Under the pieces are notes generated by a model. That model was given only the letters and a program-made list of their open reading frames with translations. It was not told the origin of the DNA and did no database searches. From Streptomyces niveus (lineage in GTDB: Bacteria; Actinomycetota; Actinomycetes; Streptomycetales; Streptomycetaceae), in NCBI RefSeq assembly GCF_002009175.1, contig NZ_CP018047.1, positions 5,766,001-5,830,000 of the forward strand: a DNA stretch of 64,000 nucleotides, read 5' to 3'. A program made the position numbers and the translations under genes. Positions 62,851-64,000 of this stretch are shown here, in pieces; the first letter of the stretch is position 1, and the number at the start of each line of letters is the position of its first letter.

Positions 62851-63897
62851 ATGGACCACCTGGCAGAACTCAAGGAATTCGCCCGCCTGCACGCACAGGG
62901 GCAGGGCATGACGGCCGAGCACGCCACTCGTGTCCTCGCCCGTGTCACCAACGACACCACGGGGGACCCGGACTCCTGGGCCCAGGTGTGGACCGCCGAG
63001 GGCCGGGCCGCCGCCGCCCGCGACGACCTGCTCGACGCGTGCCGGCACTACGCGCTCGCCCGGTTCCCCTACCACGGTGACGCCGATCGCGAGCGTGCCC
63101 AGCGGCTCTGCGTCGACACCTTCGACCAGTGGCGCCGTGACCAGGACGGTATCGAGCGCCTGGAGTTCAAGGACACCGACGGTACGGGCGGCACCATCGC
63201 CTGCTGGGCCGCCGGGCTCGACAGATCCCGCCCGCTGCTGATCGTCATGGGCGGCATCGTCAGCGTCAAGGAGCAGTGGGCGCCGTTGCTGCCCCTGCTG
63301 CGCAAGCTCGGCTTCGCCGCCGTCGTCGCCGAGCTGCCGGGTGTCGGCGAGAACACCGTCACCTACGGCCCGGACTCCTGGCGCACCCTCAGCTTCCTGC
63401 TCGACCGGCTCGCCGACCGTGCCCGGGTCTCCGACACCTCGATGCTCGCCCTCAGCTTCAGCGGTCACCTCGCCCTGCGCGCCGCCGCCGACGACCCGCG
63501 CATCCGCCGCGTCCTCACCGTCGGCGCACCCGTCGCCGACTTCTTCACCGACGAGGCCTGGTGGCCCCGGGTGCCCGGCATCACGACCGACACCCTGCGC
63601 CGCCTCACCGGCAGCGAGGACCTCACCGAACTCCGTCACCGACTGGCGGGGTTCGCGCTCACCCCGGAGCAGCTGAGGCAGGTGCGGATACCCGTCCGGT
63701 ATGTCGCCAGCAGCCGCGACGAGATCATCCCGGACACGGATCAGGCGCTGCTGCGCCGCACGCTCGGCGATGTCCGGTTCAAGACGTTCGACGACGTGCA
63801 CGGTTCGCCCGCCCACCTCGCCGCGATGCGCCGCTGGCTCTTCTCCCAGCTGCTGTGGCTGCGCTTCGTACGCCGCGGCACCCGGTCGGCGTCCTGA
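62851..63897 (+). CDS. Alpha/beta hydrolase (FrsA/EstA-like; candidate acetate-eliminating AbyA5/QmnD4 type)
   Basis: 348 aa; ATG at 62851 chosen because sequence before it lacks codon bias. An N-terminal helical cap (about 1-115) precedes the core: PLLIVMGGIVSVKEQWAPLLPLLRKLGF (near 128), nucleophile Ser in LALSFSGHLALRAA (elbow A-L-S-F-S, near 205), Asp in VASSRDEIIPD (near 290) and His in FDDVHGSPAHL (near 318). The size and cap fit FrsA-like hydrolases; the tetronate enzymes Agg5, QmnD4 and AbyA5 that expel acetate are also alpha/beta hydrolases of similar size. Homology is from memory. Alternative: a simple esterase. Confidence 0.75.
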   Translation: MDHLAELKEFARLHAQGQGMTAEHATRVLARVTNDTTGDPDSWAQVWTAEGRAAAARDDLLDACRHYALARFPYHGDADRERAQRLCVDTFDQWRRDQDGIERLEFKDTDGTGGTIACWAAGLDRSRPLLIVMGGIVSVKEQWAPLLPLLRKLGFAAVVAELPGVGENTVTYGPDSWRTLSFLLDRLADRARVSDTSMLALSFSGHLALRAAADDPRIRRVLTVGAPVADFFTDEAWWPRVPGITTDTLRRLTGSEDLTELRHRLAGFALTPEQLRQVRIPVRYVASSRDEIIPDTDQALLRRTLGDVRFKTFDDVHGSPAHLAAMRRWLFSQLLWLRFVRRGTRSAS

Positions 63898-63946
63898 TCC
63901 GACGGCCGTCGAGGACGGGTGTCGGTGAGGGCCCGGAGGCCGGCGG

Positions 63947-64000
63947 TCACAGCTCCTCGGCGCGCAGTGCCAGGTCCTGGAGGATGTCCGCCGACGAGAC
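63947..64000 (-). CDS. Partial C-terminus of a minus-strand gene at the window edge
   Basis: Reading from the right edge, the minus strand encodes VSSADILQDLALRAEEL followed by TGA (63947-63949). GC-ending codons and a helical acidic tail fit a real gene whose body lies outside the window. Convergent with the hydrolase gene. Product not identifiable. Confidence 0.45.
   Translation of the reverse strand, partial: VSSADILQDLALRAEEL

Overview
The window looks like chromosomal DNA from a Streptomyces (or a very close actinomycete). GC content is very high, codons end almost always in G or C, and GTG starts are common. There is an actinobacterial-type RNase P RNA, and SARP regulators and an AfsA-type enzyme are present. 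It falls into two parts.

Left part (1 to about 22.5 kb): ordinary core and accessory chromosome. In order it holds a prenyltransferase-like barrel protein, two small membrane proteins, a cell-wall amidase, a class I methyltransferase, two divergent MFS exporters around a palindrome, an ABC-2 exporter with its own two-component system, a small hydrophilic protein, a large uncharacterised protein and an iron-siderophore binding lipoprotein behind an iron-box-like site. A conserved block follows: Nif3-like, zinc-ribbon, RNase H/phosphatase, GNAT, KDPG aldolase, YaaA, a membrane protein, a MerR regulator and the RNase P RNA gene rnpB. A small protein of a family I recall near SARP regulators closes it.

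Right part (about 22.5 kb to the right edge): one large biosynthetic gene cluster, probably running past the window. Its centre (27.9-41.8 kb) is a head-to-tail operon: FkbH-like glyceryl transferase, fatty acyl-AMP ligase, two acyl-CoA-dehydrogenase-like proteins, ACP, one KS-AT-ACP polyketide synthase module with no reductive domains, FabH-like KAS III, a second ACP, an E2-like acyltransferase and a Sfp-type phosphopantetheinyl transferase. FkbH + ACP + KAS III + E2-like acyltransferase is the set known from tetronate antibiotics (RK-682, agglomerin, quartromicin, abyssomicin). An AbyA5/QmnD4-like alpha/beta hydrolase may sit at the far end (62.9 kb). My reading is that a fatty acid is activated, desaturated on an ACP, extended once by malonate to a beta-ketoacyl thioester, and condensed with glyceryl-ACP to a 3-acyl-tetronate, perhaps with a 5-methylene group.

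Tailoring and sugar: a P450 and a flavoprotein flank the core on the left. The 51.8-62.6 kb operon encodes two glycosyltransferases and a full route from glucose-1-phosphate to a 2,3,6-trideoxyhexose of the rhodinose/amicetose type (RmlA, RmlB, 2,3-dehydratase, 3-ketoreductase, PMP/[2Fe-2S] 3-dehydrase, epimerase, 4-ketoreductase). A 2-oxoacid:ferredoxin oxidoreductase with its ferredoxin (46.0-49.3 kb) may supply electrons to the 3-dehydrase or P450.

Regulation is dense: a small SARP, a large SARP-NB-ARC-TPR protein in an operon with an AfsA homologue, and a NarL-type two-component system. A shared 21-bp motif lies upstream of the small SARP and the P450, with related sites at other cluster promoters. 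The core is bracketed by two same-orientation copies of a MITE-like repeat, each next to a strong terminator hairpin.
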